A stretch of DNA of 64,000 nt, taken from assembly GCF_000717185.1 (NCBI RefSeq), contig NZ_JNYE01000051.1, positions 1 through 64,000 of the forward strand, given 5' to 3'. Source of the stretch: Kitasatospora phosalacinea (GTDB lineage Bacteria > Actinomycetota > Actinomycetes > Streptomycetales > Streptomycetaceae). Position 1 is the first letter of the stretch. Every line of letters begins with the position of its first letter. Shown piece after piece: positions 1-8,226 of this stretch. A model generated the notes under the pieces. The model was not told the origin of the DNA. It ran no database searches and saw only the letters and a program-made list of their open reading frames with translations. A program made the translations under genes and the position numbers.

Positions 1-192
1 CCCTCCACCCCCCCCCCCACCCCGAGTCCACCCCTTCCGGACCGGATCGGAACCTGACGGTTACTCAGCAACGCCCCACCCCGCCCCGTGGCACAGCAGA
101 CAGCGCCTCTCCCGACTCCCGGCCCCCACCCCGTCGAAGGCGCACCGCCCCGCCGCGCGGAAAACAACACCGCCTCGACTCCCCTACTCCCC
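1..192. other. Left-edge non-coding stretch
   Basis: GC-rich, strongly C-biased on the plus strand, lying downstream of the AraC-type gene. I find no start with a ribosome-binding site that leads into a protein of normal composition. The reading frames here are proline/alanine/arginine-rich shadows. No terminator hairpin or RNA gene was recognised. Confidence 0.5.
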
Positions 193-310
193 CCGCCGGA
201 GGCGCCACCTCACCCCGCCACAGGAACCCCCGGCCCCGCCCCGCCGAAGGCGCCACCTCACCCCGCTATGGGAGCCCCCTCCGCCACCCCGCCGGAGGCG
301 CCCCGCACTG
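193..310. repeat. 48-bp tandem repeat covering the 3' end of the AraC gene
   Basis: Three units begin at 193, 241 and 289, with a period of 48 bp. Each opens with a CCGCCGRAGGCGCC core, and the first two continue ACCTCACCCCGC. The stop codon of the AraC-type gene (complement of 258-260) lies inside the second unit, and an equivalent stop triplet occurs in the first. This suggests that the last codons of the gene were tandemly duplicated outward. Confidence 0.75.
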
Positions 311-1217
311 CCGTGCGGAAGGCGATCGGCGTGGTGCCCGTGCGCTGGTGGAAGAACTTGGCGAAGTTCGCGGCGTCGGCGAAGCCCAGGTGGTCGGCGA
401 TCCGGGCGGCGGAGCTCTCGCTGTGGGCGAGCAGGCGTTTGGCCTCCAGGACGACGCGGCGGTCGACGAACTCCTTGGCGCCGACGCCCGCGGCGGCGAG
501 GGTCGCGCGGGAGAGGGTGCGCGGGGAGTAGCCGAGGTACTTCGCGTAGTCCTCGACCCGCCGGGTGCGGGTGAAGTGGTGTTCGACGGCCTGCCGGAAG
601 CGCCGGTAGGTCTCGCCGGGTTCGGTCGCGGCGCTGCCGCACGGCGCGGGCGGGTTGGCGAGGCGGAGCAGGAGCGCGGCGAGCAGGTGCCGGAGCAGGG
701 CGTGGTGGATCTCGGCGGGCAGGTCCGCGCCGGAGGCGTACTCGTGGTGGAGGTGTCGCACCGCGTGCCGGAGTGCTTCGCGTTCCGGCCCGTCGGTGTG
801 CAGGACGGCGGCGGCGAAGGGGTCGTCGAGCCGGGCGGCGGCGACCGTCGCGGGGTCGGGGAAGCCGGGTTCGAACAGCACGAGGAGGCCGTCGGCGCCG
901 TCGAGTTCGCCCCACTGCTGGACCTGGCCGGGGCGGACCCAGAGCCAGCTGCCGGGCTCGACGGTGTGGGCGGTGAAGTCGACGGTGTGGCGGAGGGTGC
1001 CGCGGTCGAGGGTGAGCAGGTGGTGGAAGGCGGGGCGCTGCGGCCGGTGGAAGTCGCCCGCGGCGCCGGTCGCGCCGGTCGCGGCGGCCCGGCGGGCGCG
1101 GAGTTCGGCGAGCGTCATCACCTCGACGCCGGCCGGCCCGCCGGGTGGCGCGGTGAACGGGACCTCGGGGATCGCCGTCCCGGACGCCTGGGGTTCGTTC
1201 GCTCGCATGGTCACCAC
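258..1217 (-). CDS. AraC-family transcriptional regulator
   Basis: A 319-residue one-component regulator. The N-terminal part (about 20-190) reads as a cupin-like sensor, with an early FHRPQRPAFHHLLTLDRG stretch. The C-terminal 100 residues (about 205-305) form the paired AraC helix-turn-helix: YAKYLGYSPRTLSRA is the first recognition unit and IADHLGFADAANFAKFF the second, followed by GTTPIAFR. Length and order fit the AraC family that controls small catabolic genes. It is divergent from the LacI remnant and the flavin oxidase at 1582, which may be its target, but nothing proves that. The C-terminal tail (GASGGVAEGAPIAG) is encoded by the 48-bp repeat and is probably not functional. The inducer is unknown. 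Confidence 0.9.
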   Translation of the reverse strand: MVTMRANEPQASGTAIPEVPFTAPPGGPAGVEVMTLAELRARRAAATGATGAAGDFHRPQRPAFHHLLTLDRGTLRHTVDFTAHTVEPGSWLWVRPGQVQQWGELDGADGLLVLFEPGFPDPATVAAARLDDPFAAAVLHTDGPEREALRHAVRHLHHEYASGADLPAEIHHALLRHLLAALLLRLANPPAPCGSAATEPGETYRRFRQAVEHHFTRTRRVEDYAKYLGYSPRTLSRATLAAAGVGAKEFVDRRVVLEAKRLLAHSESSAARIADHLGFADAANFAKFFHQRTGTTPIAFRTAVRGASGGVAEGAPIAG

Positions 1218-1299
1218 ATCCGCTGCCAGGCTACCTCTGGTTGATCTTCCGCCGGGAGGACGGTTGCACGGTCAACAGCACCGGGCGGAGTGAGTCGGG

Positions 1300-1520
1300 A
1301 TGGAGCGGCGGCCGACCTTGCACGACGTGGCGGGCGTGGTGGGCGAGGCGGGCGAGGCGGGCCAGGCGGCGGTGAGCGCGAAGACGGTGTCGCGGGTGCT
1401 GGACGGGACGCGACGCCGCCGGGCACGGAGACCGTCCCGGCCCGGCTGGTGCTGCGCGCTGCGGGCGACTGGGGGCGGGCCCGCGACCGGCCCGCGACCC
1501 GGCGGCCGGACGAGCCTTGA
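1300..1520 (+). pseudogene. LacI-family regulator remnant (HTH joined to extreme C-terminus)
   Basis: The frame from 1300 encodes a LacI helix-turn-helix start (RRPTLHDVAGVV, then SAKTVSRVLDGT). The two halves of the helix-turn-helix are pushed apart by an alanine/glycine/glutamate repeat from a GGGCGAGGC duplication near 1342-1365. After about 1410 the plus-one frame reads TETVPARLVLRAAG, which resembles the conserved C-terminal strand of LacI regulators, and stops at 1520. About 270 internal residues are missing and the two pieces are out of frame. The first frame has no stop before 2745, so it artificially merges with the following oxidase. This was probably the regulator of the next gene before decay. 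Confidence 0.7.
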
Positions 1521-1581
1521 CTACCAACGGGTAACCGGTGGAACGTGGGCCCTCCCCCACGAGATCCACCGAGGAGCGCGG

Positions 1582-2745
1582 ATGTCCCCCCAGTTCGGCG
1601 ACTACCAGAACGAGGTCTACTTCGAGGCCCTGTTCGGCGTCGCCCCGAAGTACCCGATGACGTACGAGGGCCTGGCCGAGCGGGCCCGGCACGCGCTGGC
1701 GCCGGAGCTGTGGTCGTACGTGGCGGGCGGGGCGGGCGACGAGCACACCCAGCGGGCGAACGTCGCGGCGTTCGAGCGGTGGGGGCTGGTGCCGCGGATG
1801 CTGGTCGGCGCGAAGGAGCGGGACCTGCGGGTGAGCCTGTTCGGGCTGGAGCTGGCCTCGCCGCTGTTCCTGGCCCCGGTGGGGGTGCTGGGGCTGTGCG
1901 CGCCGGACGGGCACGGGGACCTGGCGACGGCCCGGGCGGCGGCCCGGACGGGGGTGCCGATGGTGGCGTCCACGCTGTCGGTGGACCCGATGGAGGCGGT
2001 CGCGGCGGAGCTGGGCGGCACGCCCGGGTTCTTCCAGCTGTACACGCCGACCGACCGGGCGCTGGCCGAGTCGCTGGTGCACCGGGCCGAGGCGGCCGGG
2101 TTCAAGGCGCTGGTGGTCACCCTGGACACCTGGGTGACCGGCTGGCGGCCGCGCGACCTGGCCGGCGGCAGCTTCCCGCAGCTGCGCGGGCACTGCCTGG
2201 CGAACTACACCTCCGACCCGGTGTTCCGGGCCCGGCTGCAGGACCCGGACGGGGATCCGCGCGGCGCGGTGATGGACTGGGTGCAGGTCTTCGGCAACCC
2301 GCTGACCTGGGACGACCTGCCGTGGCTGCGTTCGCTGACCGACCTGCCGATCGTGCTGAAGGGCCTGTGCCACCCGGAGGACGTGCGCCGGGCGAAGGAC
2401 GCGGGCGTGGACGGGGCCTACTGCTCGAACCACGGCGGGCGGCAGGCGAACGGCGGCCTGCCCGCGCTGGAGTCGCTGGCCGAGGTGGTGGCGGCCGCGG
2501 ACGGCCTGCCGGTGCTGTTCGACTCGGGCGTGCGCAGCGGCGCGGACGCGGTGAAGGCGCTGGCGCTGGGCGCGACGGCGGTGGGCGTGGGGCGGCCGTA
2601 CGTGTACGGGCTGGCGCTGGGCGGCGAGGCGGGCGTGGTGCACGTGCTGCGCTCGCTGCTGGCGGAGGCGGACCTGCTGATGGCGGTGGACGGCTACCCG
2701 TCGCTGGCGAGCCTGCGCGCGCCGGGCGCGCTGCGGCGCTGCTGA
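1582..2745 (+). CDS. FMN-dependent alpha-hydroxy-acid oxidase (lactate 2-monooxygenase type)
   Basis: 387 residues, the usual length of lactate 2-monooxygenase/lactate oxidase flavoproteins. These oxidise L-2-hydroxy acids to 2-oxo acids or decarboxylated products with O2. The TIM-barrel pattern is clear: SPLFLAPVGVLGL near the N-terminus, FFQLYTPTDR, the substrate lysine region LPIVLKGLCHPED, the catalytic histidine in CSNHGGRQANGG (His about 284), and the FMN phosphate-binding end LFDSGVRSGADAVKALALGA. ATG 1582 is chosen because GAGGAG lies at 1571-1576 and homology begins there. The longer frame upstream belongs to the LacI remnant. The exact substrate (lactate, mandelate or another) cannot be read from the sequence. 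Confidence 0.9.
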   Translation: MSPQFGDYQNEVYFEALFGVAPKYPMTYEGLAERARHALAPELWSYVAGGAGDEHTQRANVAAFERWGLVPRMLVGAKERDLRVSLFGLELASPLFLAPVGVLGLCAPDGHGDLATARAAARTGVPMVASTLSVDPMEAVAAELGGTPGFFQLYTPTDRALAESLVHRAEAAGFKALVVTLDTWVTGWRPRDLAGGSFPQLRGHCLANYTSDPVFRARLQDPDGDPRGAVMDWVQVFGNPLTWDDLPWLRSLTDLPIVLKGLCHPEDVRRAKDAGVDGAYCSNHGGRQANGGLPALESLAEVVAAADGLPVLFDSGVRSGADAVKALALGATAVGVGRPYVYGLALGGEAGVVHVLRSLLAEADLLMAVDGYPSLASLRAPGALRRC

Positions 2746-2767
2746 GCGCCCCTCCGGCGCGCCCGTC

Positions 2768-2790
2768 TTATTGCGAGTTACTTGCAATAA
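2768..2790. promoter_or_regulatory. 23-bp AT-rich near-perfect palindrome
   Basis: Arms TTATTGC and GCAATAA enclose AGT-T-ACT. Only one pair (G/T) is mismatched over 23 bp. It is strikingly AT-rich for this genome and sits between the oxidase stop and the 3' end of the ATP-binding protein gene. It has no U-tract and no long GC stem, so it looks more like a dimeric repressor operator than a terminator. No intact gene starts just after it. It may be a relic of a lost gene. Confidence 0.55.
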
Positions 2791-2900
2791 CACTTGGCAT
2801 GCAGCAGAGTGGAGGCTGCGGGGTCGTCCGACGATCGTCTTCCCAACCGGCGTCCGCCGGGACGCGGCGTCGGCCCCGCGCCAGCCTCGACCGCCGCCCC

Positions 2901-3353
2901 TCAGGGCTCCAGCGGGAGCCGTACCAGCATGGTCTTGCCGCCGCCGTCCTCGTCGGCGACGGTCTCCGTGCCGCCGCCCGCCAGGGCGGCCATCTCGTGC
3001 ACCAGGGACAGGCCCCAGCCGCCGCTGCCGTCCTGGTGCGGCACCTCGGGGGGCCGCGGGCAGTGCGGGTGGCGGTCGTGCACCCGGATCGTCAGTTCGC
3101 CCGCGCAGAAGTCGAGTTGGAGCGTGGTGCGGGGTGACCGGGGGGCCGCGTGGCGGACCGCGTTGGTGACCAGTTCGCTGACCACCAGCAGCACCGTGTC
3201 GGTGAGCGGGTGGTCCGCGTCCATTCCGCGGGCGGCCAGTTCGGTCCGCGCTCCGCGGCGTGCCTCCGGCACGGACGCGGGGACGGTCGCCAGGCTCAGG
3301 CAGTAGCGCACGGTCTGGGGTGGGTCCGCGACAGCCATGGTCGGTCCCTTCAC
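2901..3353 (-). CDS. HATPase-type ATP-binding protein (RsbW/anti-sigma-kinase-like)
   Basis: 150 residues, the single-domain GHKL ATPase fold typical of the many small Streptomyces regulators related to RsbW/SpoIIAB. The N-box is ELVTNAVRHA (about 61-70), the G1-like motif is IRVHDRHP, and the G2-like motif is GGWGLSLVHEMA. Such proteins either bind sigma factors and phosphorylate an anti-sigma antagonist, or act as orphan serine kinases. No antagonist or sigma gene lies nearby, so the partner is unknown. An internal ATG at 3338 (MAVADPP) is an alternative start. It is convergent with the oxidase gene. Confidence 0.85.
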   Translation of the reverse strand: MKGPTMAVADPPQTVRYCLSLATVPASVPEARRGARTELAARGMDADHPLTDTVLLVVSELVTNAVRHAAPRSPRTTLQLDFCAGELTIRVHDRHPHCPRPPEVPHQDGSGGWGLSLVHEMAALAGGGTETVADEDGGGKTMLVRLPLEP

Positions 3354-3545
3354 GAACGGGGGCGACCGGGTGGGAGCGGGAGGGCGCCTTCGTCCGGCCG
3401 CGTCGGGGCTCGGCAGCCCTGCCCCGTCCGTAGGAACCGGACAGATTACCGATACTCAGTACGGTAAGGCCGAACGGCCCCACTTGCGGCGGCGGATGCT
3501 GGACAGTGGCCACAACTCGCCAATACCGGTCATATCCTGGGGATC

Positions 3546-4508
3546 ATGTCCGACGACCTGCTGGAACCCCTCGGCCTGGGCCCGCTGGAGAGCGCACTGT
3601 ACCTGCGGGTGCTGGCCGCCCCGCGCTCCACCTCCGCCCGCCTGGCCGAGTCGGTGGACGCCGCCCCCAGCGCGCTGCGCACCGCCCTGCACCGCCTGGT
3701 GGCCGCCGGCCTGGTGACCAGGCTCGCGGGCAGCCCGACGAGGTACACCGCCGCCCCGCCGGAGGTCGCGGTGGACGCGCTGGCCACCCGGCGCCAGCAG
3801 GAGCTCGACCAACTACGGGTGCGCGTACGCGAGTTGGCGCTCTCGTACGCCGACCTCGGGCCGTCCGTCTCCAGCGAACTGGTCGAACTGGTCGAGGGCC
3901 AGGACGCGCTGCGCCACCGCGCCGAACAGCTCCAACTCGGCGCCCAGCAGGAGATCCTGGCGATCGACTGCCCGCCGTACTTCGACAGCCCGACCGACAA
4001 CCCGATCGAGTTCCAGCTGCTCGCCCGGGGCGTGGAGTGCCGGGTGCTGTACGACGCACCGGGACTGGAGAGCGCCGACAAGCGGAAGTTCGTGCTGCGC
4101 TGCGTGGACGCCGGGGAGCAGGCCCGCAGCCTGCCCTCGGTGCGGATGAAGATGCTGGTCGCGGACCGGCGCTGCGCGATGATCCCGCTGAGCTTCGAGG
4201 CCACCGAGTCGACCGCCGCGCTGTGGATCCGCCCCTCGCCGCTGCTGACCGCCCTGGTCACCTGCTTCGACCTGCTGTGGGAGCGCGCCACCCCGCTGGC
4301 CGCCGACCGGCCGAGCGACGAACTCGACCCCAAGGACCGGGAGTTGCTCGCCATGATGGCCGCGGGCGCGAAGGACGCGGCGATCGCCCGCAGCCTGGGC
4401 ATCACCCAGCGCACCATGACCCGCCGGATCGCCCAGCTGATGGGCGAGCTGAACGCCCAGACCCGCTTCCAGGCCGGGCTTCAGGCCGCCAAGCGCGGCT
4501 GGCTGTAG
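3546..4508 (+). CDS. TrmB/LuxR-type helix-turn-helix regulator
   Basis: 320 residues. The N-terminal winged helix (about 5-75) has LGLGPLESALYLRVLAAP followed by LAESVDAAPSALRTALHRLV, as in TrmB-like proteins. The middle (about 120-240) is a ligand/PLD-like domain. A LuxR-type helix-turn-helix ends the protein: DPKDRELLAMMAAGAKDAA then SLGITQRTMTRRI. This double-HTH arrangement is common and mostly uncharacterised in Streptomyces. ATG 3546 follows a short leader with GGGGATC but no strong Shine-Dalgarno. It is convergent with the Lrp gene. The target is unknown. Confidence 0.8.
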   Translation: MSDDLLEPLGLGPLESALYLRVLAAPRSTSARLAESVDAAPSALRTALHRLVAAGLVTRLAGSPTRYTAAPPEVAVDALATRRQQELDQLRVRVRELALSYADLGPSVSSELVELVEGQDALRHRAEQLQLGAQQEILAIDCPPYFDSPTDNPIEFQLLARGVECRVLYDAPGLESADKRKFVLRCVDAGEQARSLPSVRMKMLVADRRCAMIPLSFEATESTAALWIRPSPLLTALVTCFDLLWERATPLAADRPSDELDPKDRELLAMMAAGAKDAAIARSLGITQRTMTRRIAQLMGELNAQTRFQAGLQAAKRGWL

Positions 4509-4524
4509 GCAACTTGACGCTACG

Positions 4525-5007
4525 TCAGATGACGGGACCGGCGCCCGGGATGCGTTCGAAGACCAGGTTGGTGCGGGTCTGCGCGACCGCCGGGTGCGCC
4601 GTCAGGTGGTCGACCACGAAGCAGCGCAGCGCCTCCGGGTCGGCCACCGCCACGTGCAGCAGGTAGTCGTCGCTGCCCGCCATGTGGAACACCGCCAGCA
4701 CGCCCGGCAGTTCGGGCGCCGCGGCCCGGAAGCTGCCGTTCTGCTCCCGGGTGTGCGCCCGCAGCCGCACCGAGATCATCGCCTGCAGCGGCAGCCCGAC
4801 CGAGGGCAGGTCCACCTCCGCGTGGTAGCCCGCGATCACCCCGCGCTCGCGCAGCGCCCGCACCCGGGCGAGGCAGGTGGACGGGGCGACCCCGACCTGC
4901 TCCGCCAGCGCGTTGTTGGGCGTCCGGGCGTTCGCCAGCAGCACCCGGACGATCGCCCGGTCGACGGCGTCGAGCTCCGCCGCACGGGCCCGTGGAATGT
5001 TCGGCAC
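4525..5007 (-). CDS. Lrp/AsnC-family transcriptional regulator
   Basis: 160 residues from the GTG at 5007 (VPNIPRARAAELDAVDR), which has a GGGGG stretch upstream. The same frame also offers starts at 5037 and 5088, but length and alignment favour 5007. Residues 12-60 form the AsnC helix-turn-helix (LDAVDRAIVRVLLANARTP, EQVGVAPSTCLARVRAL). The rest is the RAM amino-acid-sensing domain (GVLAVFHMAGSDDYLLHVAV). It is divergent from the PLP trans-sulfuration enzyme with about 110 bp between starts, the usual place for a regulator that senses the enzyme's amino-acid substrate. Autoregulation is likely by analogy with Lrp-controlled methionine gamma-lyase genes. Confidence 0.9.
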   Translation of the reverse strand: MPNIPRARAAELDAVDRAIVRVLLANARTPNNALAEQVGVAPSTCLARVRALRERGVIAGYHAEVDLPSVGLPLQAMISVRLRAHTREQNGSFRAAAPELPGVLAVFHMAGSDDYLLHVAVADPEALRCFVVDHLTAHPAVAQTRTNLVFERIPGAGPVI

Positions 5008-5118
5008 GCCCCCAGCGTGACCGCCCGCGCCGAACATCCGCAAGAGCGCCCCCCTCCGCACCGAATCTTCTGCTGCCCCTCTGGCCATCCGACGCGTTCA
5101 ACTTCACCATCAACGGCC

Positions 5119-6270
5119 ATGAGCCGACTCGACACCCGGGCCGTGCACGCAGGCCGCGACGACCTCGCCCGCCTCGGCACGCACGTGCCCCCGCTCGACC
5201 TGTCCACCACCTACCCGGTACCGGACCTCCCCACCGGCGGCGACGCCTACCAGGCGCTGGCCACCGGCGAACGGCCGCCCGCCGACGGCGGCCTGGTCTA
5301 CCAGCGGCTGTGGAACCCCACCGTCGCCCGCTTCGAACAGGCCCTCGCCGAACTGGAGGGCTGCGCCGAGGCGGTGGCCTTCTCCTCCGGCATGGCCGCA
5401 CTCTCCGCCTGCCTGCTCGCCGCCGCCGCGGAGGGCCGGCGGCACGTGGTCGCGCTGCGCCCGCTGTACGGCGGCTCCGACCACCTGCTGGACTCCGGGC
5501 TGCTCGGCACCGAGGTGACCTGGGCCGCCCCCGGCACCCTCGCCGCCGCCCTGCGTCCCGACACCGGGCTCGTCCTGGTCGAGACCCCCGGCAACCCCAC
5601 CCTCGACCTGCTCGACCTGGCCGCCGTCGCCGAACACTGCGGCGGGGTGCCGCTGCTGGTCGACAACACCTTCGCCACCCCCGTGCTGCAGCGGCCCGCC
5701 GCGTTCGGCGCGACCCTGGTGCTGCACTCCGCGACCAAGTCGATCGGCGGCCACGGCGACGTGCTCGCCGGGGCGGTCGCCTGCACGCCCGACTGGGCGC
5801 GGCGGCTGCGCCGGGTCCGGGCCGTCACCGGCGCGGTCCTGCACCCGCTGGCCGGCTACCTGCTGCACCGCGGCCTGCAGACCCTGCCGCTGCGGGTGCG
5901 CGCCGCGTCCGCGTCCGCCGCCCGGATCGCCGACTGGCTGGCCGACCAGCCCGGGGTCGCCGCCGTGCACTACCCCGGCCGCTCCGGCTCGCCCCTGCTC
6001 GGCCGCCAACTCCTCGGCGGCGGAAGCACCCTGGCCTTCGAGACCAGCGGCGGGTTCGAGCACGCCGCGGCCGTCGCCGAACGCTGCGAGCTGATCACCC
6101 ACGCGGTCTCGCTCGGCGGCGTCGACACCCTGATCCAGCATCCCGCCTCGCTCACCCACCGCCCGGTCGCCGCCGCGCACAAGCCGACCCCGGCCCTGCT
6201 GCGGCTCTCCGTCGGCCTGGAGGACCCGGAGGACCTGATCGCCGACCTGGCCAAGGCACTGATCCGGTAG
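5119..6270 (+). CDS. Cys/Met metabolism PLP enzyme (methionine gamma-lyase/cystathionine gamma-lyase type)
   Basis: 383 residues, the standard size of trans-sulfuration enzymes of PLP fold type I. It begins LDTRAVHAG as in this family, carries FSSGMAALSACL for the phosphate-binding loop, ETPGNPTLDLLDL, the Asp pocket VDNTFATPVLQRP, and the Schiff-base lysine in LHSATKSIGGHGD. The C-terminus ends RLSVGLEDPEDLIADLA. Such enzymes cleave or form C-gamma/beta-S bonds in methionine, cystathionine or homocysteine. The sequence alone does not fix which. Pairing with a divergent Lrp regulator suggests a catabolic lyase. ATG 5119 is chosen at the family N-terminus, although the frame is open further upstream. 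Confidence 0.85.
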   Translation: MSRLDTRAVHAGRDDLARLGTHVPPLDLSTTYPVPDLPTGGDAYQALATGERPPADGGLVYQRLWNPTVARFEQALAELEGCAEAVAFSSGMAALSACLLAAAAEGRRHVVALRPLYGGSDHLLDSGLLGTEVTWAAPGTLAAALRPDTGLVLVETPGNPTLDLLDLAAVAEHCGGVPLLVDNTFATPVLQRPAAFGATLVLHSATKSIGGHGDVLAGAVACTPDWARRLRRVRAVTGAVLHPLAGYLLHRGLQTLPLRVRAASASAARIADWLADQPGVAAVHYPGRSGSPLLGRQLLGGGSTLAFETSGGFEHAAAVAERCELITHAVSLGGVDTLIQHPASLTHRPVAAAHKPTPALLRLSVGLEDPEDLIADLAKALIR

Positions 6271-6294
6271 GCAGGTCGGACCCGCTGGACCTGC

Positions 6295-7107
6295 TCAGCC
6301 GACCCTGGAGGCCGTCCGCAGGTGGTCGAGCACCAGCGGGTCTATCCGGCCCTCGGCGAGACGGCCCTCCAGGTTCTCCACCCCCGCCCAGCGGTCCAGC
6401 GAGTCGTACCCGAGCCCGCCCAGCAACTCCCTTACCTCGGCGGCGAGTTCACCCTCCAACGGGAGCAGCTCCGCCGGGTCCGACACCCCGTGCAGCACCT
6501 CGTGCACGGCCAGCAGCCGACGCAGCTCCGCGACCGGCTCCGGGTGGTCGTCCACCCGCAGGTCGTACGCGGTGTCCCCCCATCCGCCGACGCCCCGTCC
6601 CGGGTCCACCACGTACAGCGCGGCGCTCTGCCGCCCCCGGGCATCCCCGCCCGCCGCGTCGCCCGCCGCGAGGGCCGCCACCAGCCGGTCGGCGAACGGC
6701 AGTTCGGCGGAGGCCAGCCAGACCGCCTCCATGTCGCGCACCACCTCGGGCCCGGTCAGGATGTTCCCCTGGATCGCGTACCCGTCGCCCGCGGCGCCGC
6801 CCGCCCACGGCAGGCACTCCGCCCCCGTGCACGTCACCCCGTCCCCCGCGGGCCCGACCACGCCCAGTTGCCGGTGCGCCCGCCCCTCGTCCGCCGCGAG
6901 CAGCGCCGCCACCACCCCGGCCGGCCCCACCCCGCTGCGCAGCATCGCCATCCCCTGCGGCCGGTACGCGACGTTGGCCCACGCCTGCGTCGCCACCGCA
7001 CCGACACCGGCCTCGGCCGCGGGCACCAGCGCACCGACCGACAGGAACTTGCTCGCCACGGCGACACCGAACGCGGTGCCCTGACGAGCCACGATGGAGA
7101 AGGTCAC
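6295..7107 (-). CDS. DUF1028 family protein (putative Ntn-hydrolase)
   Basis: 270 residues starting MTFSIVARQGTAFGVAVASK, the hallmark of DUF1028. It is followed by FLSVGALVPAAEAGVGAVATQ and VYRPQG-type text (ANVAYRPQGMAML). The family belongs to the N-terminal-nucleophile hydrolase superfamily by fold. The conserved GYAIQGNIL and LYVVDPGRGVGGWGD stretches are present. The C-terminal 80 residues are the helical extension often seen. Enzymatic activity is not established for the family. It is convergent with the trans-sulfuration gene (25 bp apart), so it is probably transcribed alone. Confidence 0.85.
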   Translation of the reverse strand: MTFSIVARQGTAFGVAVASKFLSVGALVPAAEAGVGAVATQAWANVAYRPQGMAMLRSGVGPAGVVAALLAADEGRAHRQLGVVGPAGDGVTCTGAECLPWAGGAAGDGYAIQGNILTGPEVVRDMEAVWLASAELPFADRLVAALAAGDAAGGDARGRQSAALYVVDPGRGVGGWGDTAYDLRVDDHPEPVAELRRLLAVHEVLHGVSDPAELLPLEGELAAEVRELLGGLGYDSLDRWAGVENLEGRLAEGRIDPLVLDHLRTASRVG

Positions 7108-7249
7108 GACCCGCGACGATAGCCCCCACCGGGCGGTTCGTCCACGCCCCGCACCAACCCGGCACAGAGCGGCAAACCGGAAGGCGACAGCAGGGGCGCG
7201 TCGCCGCCCTGCTGACGTGCCCCTCCCGGTCCCGCCCCGGCCGGGGCGC

Positions 7250-7567
7250 TCAGAGGTCGAACTTGGCCCGCTTCTCCTCCGGCACCAGCTCCACGTACTC
7301 CGGGTGCTTGGCGATCCAGCCGCGGATGAACGGGCAGTACGGCAGGACGCTCGCGCCGCGCTCGCGGACGGTGTCCAGGGCGGCGCGGGCCAGCTTGCCG
7401 CCGAGGCCCTGGCCCTCGAAGGCGGGGTCGATGACGGTGTGCACGAAGGCGACGGTGCGCCCCTCGTCGCGGAGCTGGTACTCGGCGAAGCCGGCGGGCC
7501 CGGCGTCGGTGACGATCTCGAACCGGGACTGCTCGGCGTTGTCGTGGACCTGGGGTTCCATGGTCAT
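7250..7567 (-). CDS. Small GNAT-fold N-acetyltransferase (NATD1/YjdJ type)
   Basis: 105 residues, a minimal acetyltransferase. VAFVHTVIDPAFEGQGLGGKLARAALD holds the acetyl-CoA loop (Q/R-x-x-G-x-G/A appears as EGQGLGGK), and VLPYCPFIRGWIAKHPEY is the typical end of this small family. The substrate is unknown. It follows the FMN reductase by 11 bp, so it is probably the last gene of the LLM operon. AGGAG lies just before ATG 7567. The ATG two codons later (7561) has better spacing and may be the true start. Confidence 0.85.
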   Translation of the reverse strand: MTMEPQVHDNAEQSRFEIVTDAGPAGFAEYQLRDEGRTVAFVHTVIDPAFEGQGLGGKLARAALDTVRERGASVLPYCPFIRGWIAKHPEYVELVPEEKRAKFDL

Positions 7568-7578
7568 GACTCCTGGGG

Positions 7579-8226
7579 TCAGCGGGCGCGCAGCGCCGCG
7601 AGTTGCTGGGCGAAGGGGACGACCTGCTCGGGTTCGGCCGCCCGGGCCCGGGGGGCGGTGGGGCGGCCGGTGAGGCGCTCGGCGAGTTCGCCCGCCGCGC
7701 GGGCGATCCGTCCGGCGAGCGAGCCGTCGGCGCCGCCCGTGCCGTCGGCGCCGTTGGCGCCCCAGTCCTCGGAGGCGGCGAAGACGGCGGTGGGGACGAC
7801 CGCGGCGCGCAGGTAGGAGAACAGCGGCCGCATCGCGTGTTCGAGGGCGAGGCTGTGCCGGGCGGTGCCGCCGGTGGCGGCGATCAGCACGGGCTTGCCG
7901 GTCAGCGCGTCCTTGTCGAGCACGTCCACGAAGGACTTGAACAGCCCGCTGTAGGAGGCGGAGAAGATCGGCGTGACGGCGATCAGGGCGTCGGCCTCCT
8001 CCACGGCCCGGACGGCGTCGCGCAGCGCGGGCGGCGGGAAGCCGGTGACCAGGTTGTCGGCGATGTCGCGGGCGAGTCCGCGCAGTTCGACGACCCGGAC
8101 GTCCACCTCCCGCCCGGCGCCGCGCAGGTCGCGGGCGGTGGCTCCGGCGAGGCGGTCGGCGAGCAGCCGGGTGGAGGAGGGCACGCCGAGCCCGGCCGCC
8201 ACCACGACGAGCTTGAGGGCACTCAC
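7579..8226 (-). CDS. NADPH-dependent FMN reductase (CE1759-like)
   Basis: 215 residues with a flavodoxin-like fold: LKLVVVAAGLGVPSSTRLLA at the N-terminus for FMN phosphate binding, then ADALIAVTPIFSASYSGLFK and PVLIAATGGTARHSL. It supplies reduced FMN to a partner monooxygenase. GTG 8226 overlaps the stop of the LLM oxygenase by 4 bp, so the two are translationally coupled, as usual for CE1758/CE1759-type pairs. The C-terminal 40 residues are alanine/arginine-rich and less conserved. Confidence 0.88.
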   Translation of the reverse strand: MSALKLVVVAAGLGVPSSTRLLADRLAGATARDLRGAGREVDVRVVELRGLARDIADNLVTGFPPPALRDAVRAVEEADALIAVTPIFSASYSGLFKSFVDVLDKDALTGKPVLIAATGGTARHSLALEHAMRPLFSYLRAAVVPTAVFAASEDWGANGADGTGGADGSLAGRIARAAGELAERLTGRPTAPRARAAEPEQVVPFAQQLAALRAR

